Assembly (NCBI GenBank): GCA_017545325.1
Contig: JAFWOX010000118.1
Span: forward strand, 1-14,811
Length of the DNA: 14,811 bases
DNA from: Oscillospiraceae bacterium
GTDB lineage: Bacteria; Bacillota_A; Clostridia; Oscillospirales; Oscillospiraceae
Reading direction: 5' to 3'
The translations under genes and the position numbers were made by a program. Below are positions 14,719 to 14,811 of this stretch, piece by piece (the stretch's first letter is position 1; each line of letters starts with the position of its first letter). The notes under the pieces were generated by a model. That model ran no database searches. It had not been told where the DNA came from and was given only the letters and a program-made list of their open reading frames with translations.

Positions 14719-14811
14719 TTATTTGCTCAGATCCAGCAGCTTCTGCCGCAGCTCGCCCTCGATGCGGGTGAGCTCCACCTCGGCCTCCCGCCGACGGGCG
14801 GCGCCGTCCAC
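14719..14811 (-). CDS. C-terminal end of an unidentified gene (partial)
   Basis: The minus strand holds 30 codons and a TAA stop, running off the right edge. The readable tail (from VDGAARRREAEVELTRIEGE to LRQKLLDLSK) is highly charged and has the heptad look of a coiled coil. It ends 12 nt before the LemA-family start, so it is probably the preceding gene of the same operon. The fragment is too short to name a family. Confidence 0.6.
   Translation of the reverse strand: MDGAARRREAEVELTRIEGELRQKLLDLSK

Overview
The window is GC-rich, with G or C at most third codon positions, compact intergenic gaps and strong AGGAGG-type ribosome binding sites. It carries the Firmicute arrangement of a tRNA1(Val) methyltransferase followed by rsmI, plus a PHP-containing DnaE, a Clp ATPase and a LemA-type protein. 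This suggests a high-GC, strictly anaerobic member of the Clostridia, possibly a gut Oscillospiraceae-like lineage. That assignment is inference; no rRNA or other taxonomic marker is present.

Layout. Positions 1-259 hold no convincing gene. A large glycyl radical enzyme (GRE) gene (minus strand, 313-2763) is bounded by a 17-bp perfect terminator stem and by its own promoter, so it looks like a single-gene transcript with no activating enzyme beside it. A second promoter in the same gap drives a divergent two-gene unit: a P-type cation ATPase of the PEGL type (2944-5346) and, 11 nt later, an HD-domain phosphohydrolase (5358-6017). The HD gene runs tail to tail into dnaE (6010-9522, minus), overlapping it by 8 bp. 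dnaE has its own TATAAT promoter and lies downstream of a ClpC/ClpA-like ATPase (9767-12037, minus). On the plus strand a 2[4Fe-4S] ferredoxin (12184-12357), a TrmN6-like methyltransferase (12365-13078) and rsmI (13082-13921) follow in close order. A shared terminator then separates them from a minus-strand group: the end of an unknown gene, a LemA-family membrane protein (14125-14706), and a 47-codon single-pass membrane protein (13985-14128) whose start overlaps the LemA stop.

How the genes work together. Most are housekeeping: replication (DnaE), protein quality control (Clp ATPase), translation (TrmN6 and RsmI) and electron transfer (ferredoxin). The parts worth attention are the orphan GRE with no assigned substrate and a Phe after its radical glycine, the Clp ATPase lacking the ClpC middle domain, the UUCG-capped terminator-like hairpin at the ferredoxin/methyltransferase junction, and the hidden small membrane protein next to LemA. 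I saw no CRISPR array, phage, transposon or defence system. I cannot claim a wholly new system; the GRE is the best candidate for undescribed biochemistry.
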